This document shows, one piece after another, positions 5,122-6,722 of a stretch of DNA of 6,722 bases. Under the pieces are notes generated by a model, which saw only the letters and a program-made list of their open reading frames with translations, ran no database searches and was not told the DNA's origin. The translations under genes were made by a program, and so were the position numbers. The stretch is from Verrucomicrobiota bacterium (GTDB lineage Bacteria > Verrucomicrobiota > Verrucomicrobiia > Verrucomicrobiales > DEV007). The stretch is taken from positions 1 through 6,722 of the forward strand of contig JAQCER010000196.1 in NCBI GenBank assembly GCA_027618625.1, given 5' to 3'. Each line of letters begins with the position of its first letter. Within the stretch, counting starts at the first letter, position 1.

Positions 5122-6722
5122 ATGAAAGCCCTTAGTTACAAATCCCAGCGTACCCTGTTGTCCGTCGCCGTCGCATGCTTTGCGTGCATGGTCTCACTTC
5201 TGCCTCGGGCATCCTCACAAGAAGCAACGATCTTCTTTACCGATCGTGGCACTGGCAAGGTGCACAGCTCCGATCCCGCAGGTGGCGACAACAAAGTCCT
5301 GGCGACGATCCAATCCAGCAACCTGCGCGGCATCGTAGCCGATGTGCCAGACGGCAAGGTTTACTTCGCCGACAACGGCACCGGCAAGATCTATCAGGTC
5401 AACCTCGACGGCACAGGTCTGAAGGCCATCGTCAGCGGGCTCGGCTTTCCCGCAGACCTCACCATGGATCGCAAACAACGGAAGCTCTACTGGTGTGATC
5501 AACAAAAGAACCACCTGCGCCGCTGCAATCTCGATGGCACCGCGGCCGAAACGGTCTTGGAAACCGAGCAGCCCTACTACTTGGATATCGATCCCGATGG
5601 CGGCTTCCTCTATTGGGGAACGTTCTTCAAACAGGGCAGCATCTACCGACGCAAGATCGACGGAGGCAAAGTAGACACCCTTCTTTCGGCCCCAACCGGT
5701 GGCCTGATCCAAGTGCGCGCGGTAAAGTTCAACCCCATCGACAAGCTCCTCTATTGGGTCGATCGCGAGGCCCACAAGATCCAACGCGCTCCGATCAAGG
5801 ATGACCGCATCGCTGCCGCGGACATTGAAGACATTTATACAGGACTCGATACGCCGCATGGGATGACTCTCGACCCCGCCGCTGGCGTCCTTTACTGGTG
5901 TGACACTGGCACCAATCGCGTCAGGGGCAGCCGTGGTTCGCACAATGTCATGCGTGGCAGTCTCGATGGCAAAGCAGAGCCCGCCACCATTTTCACCGGC
6001 AGCCAGCCATGGGACATCGATATCTATCGGCCCGCAGCGAAGGATTCCGACGAAGCCAGCAATGATGCCGTCACCCCATTACCGCAAGCCATCCGCGATG
6101 CCTATGAGATCAAAGACGACGGCTACTATCAGAAATACCTCGATGGCAAAGGCCTACCGATCCTGGCATCGGACAAAGTAGATGATCGCGCCCTGTTTGA
6201 GGCGCGCGACATCATCAGCAACATGCTCGACGATCGCGACGATGTTCTCGACGCCATGCGTGCAAAGAAAATACGCGTAGGCATCATGGCCTACACTGAA
6301 TTCACCACTGATATTCCTGAGCACAGCGATATGAATCCGTGGTGGAACCGTAGAGCCCGCGGACTCGGCGGCAGCCCCGTCACCTGTGGCGAGGAGAACC
6401 TGCTGCAGTTCCCAGGCGATCACTATGTTGGTGAAAACATTTTCCTGCACGAGTTCGCCCACGTCATCCACCACTCCGGAGCGCGCGAAGTGGTGACCGG
6501 ATTCGATCTCAAGCTCAATGGCCTTTTCCAAGAGGCAAAAGACGCTGGACGCATCTCCAATTATGCCAGCACCAACGCCGGCGAATTCTGGGCGGAAGCC
6601 GTCCAGTGCTGGTTCGATACCAACCGTGATGAGTTCACTATAACTCTGGAAGACGGAACTCAGAAGCCGCTCCATTCCCGCGAAGAAATCATCGAGCACA
6701 TGCCCAAGCTCGCCGAACTCCT
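5122..6722 (+). CDS. Secreted YWTD beta-propeller fused to ATLF-like zinc metallopeptidase, C-terminus cut by window edge
   Basis: 533 codons are visible. A Sec signal peptide covers residues 1 to about 32 (MKALSYKSQR, hydrophobic core 11-27, cleavage near RASSQ). Residues about 34-300 form a propeller with six LDL-receptor-type YWTD motifs: IFFTD (37), VYFAD (80), LYWCD (122), LYWGT (163), LYWVD (210) and LYWCD (257), spaced 41-47 residues, the number needed for a closed six-bladed propeller. After a linker (about 301-385) comes a metallopeptidase domain: GLGGSPVTCGEENLL (414-428), zinc motif H443-EFA-H447 with catalytic E444, and YASTNAGEFWAEAVQ (481-495). In anthrax lethal factor the HEFGH motif is followed by Y728 and zinc ligand E735, seven residues apart; here Y481 and E488 have the same spacing and the same Y..TN..EF.AEA setting, so the active site appears complete. 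It probably acts outside the cytoplasm, the propeller recognising a partner or substrate; the substrate is unknown. An in-frame ATG at 5083 would add 13 residues before the signal peptide; 5122 is preferred. A 61-bp gap follows the rhodanese gene. Confidence 0.87.
   Translation, partial: MKALSYKSQRTLLSVAVACFACMVSLLPRASSQEATIFFTDRGTGKVHSSDPAGGDNKVLATIQSSNLRGIVADVPDGKVYFADNGTGKIYQVNLDGTGLKAIVSGLGFPADLTMDRKQRKLYWCDQQKNHLRRCNLDGTAAETVLETEQPYYLDIDPDGGFLYWGTFFKQGSIYRRKIDGGKVDTLLSAPTGGLIQVRAVKFNPIDKLLYWVDREAHKIQRAPIKDDRIAAADIEDIYTGLDTPHGMTLDPAAGVLYWCDTGTNRVRGSRGSHNVMRGSLDGKAEPATIFTGSQPWDIDIYRPAAKDSDEASNDAVTPLPQAIRDAYEIKDDGYYQKYLDGKGLPILASDKVDDRALFEARDIISNMLDDRDDVLDAMRAKKIRVGIMAYTEFTTDIPEHSDMNPWWNRRARGLGGSPVTCGEENLLQFPGDHYVGENIFLHEFAHVIHHSGAREVVTGFDLKLNGLFQEAKDAGRISNYASTNAGEFWAEAVQCWFDTNRDEFTITLEDGTQKPLHSREEIIEHMPKLAEL

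Noticed and set aside
5215..5943. Minus-strand open frame of 242 codons
   Set aside because: Antisense to the YWTD propeller; the long frame follows from the strong codon bias of the sense gene.
6154..6699. Minus-strand open frame of 181 codons
   Set aside because: Antisense to the metallopeptidase domain with its HEFAH motif; no independent support.
1..6722. tRNA, rRNA, CRISPR array, insertion sequence or attachment site
   Set aside because: No cloverleaf, spaced direct-repeat array, transposase-like protein or terminal inverted repeats were seen.

Overview
The window reads as a moderately GC-rich bacterial chromosome segment with tightly packed genes, almost no Shine-Dalgarno signals, and two genes cut by the window edges. 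No ribosomal or housekeeping marker is present, so taxonomy is inference. A secreted DUF1573 protein next to a membrane-anchored rhodanese, plus a secreted YWTD beta-propeller fused to a metallopeptidase, is a style common in the PVC group (Verrucomicrobiota/Planctomycetota). A Gram-negative envelope is supported by the LpxL/HtrB-type acyltransferase.

Region 1 (1-3685) looks like the edge of an aryl-polyene (xanthomonadin/flexirubin-like) pigment cluster. On the minus strand is an LpxL/HtrB-type acyltransferase (1-908, C-terminus beyond the edge). Divergent from it, across a 96-bp intergenic region, are an FAD-dependent halogenase-like flavoprotein (1005-2636) and, 2 bp later, a chorismatase of the FkbO/Hyg5/XanB2 family (2639-3685). 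A coherent model is that the chorismatase makes a hydroxybenzoate-type starter from chorismate, unseen ketosynthases extend it, the flavoprotein halogenates or oxidises the aryl head, and the acyltransferase places the polyene on an envelope carrier. The ketosynthase, ACP and dehydratase genes needed to prove this are not in the window; the leftward side, beyond the acyltransferase, is the first place to look.

Region 2 (3686-3881) is non-coding, with a weak hairpin, a short inverted repeat and no clear promoter. A G-rich tract with G-quadruplex potential sits just before it, at the 3' end of the chorismatase gene.

Region 3 (3882-5060) is a two-gene unit: a secreted DUF1573 protein and an N-terminally anchored single-domain rhodanese, suggesting a periplasmic thiol or sulfur-redox function.

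Region 4 (5122-6722, open at the right edge) is a secreted protein with exactly six YWTD-type propeller motifs followed by a zinc-metallopeptidase domain. Its HEFAH and Y-x6-E-F-W-A-E arrangement matches the anthrax lethal-factor (ATLF, M34) active site. This fusion is the most striking item in the window.
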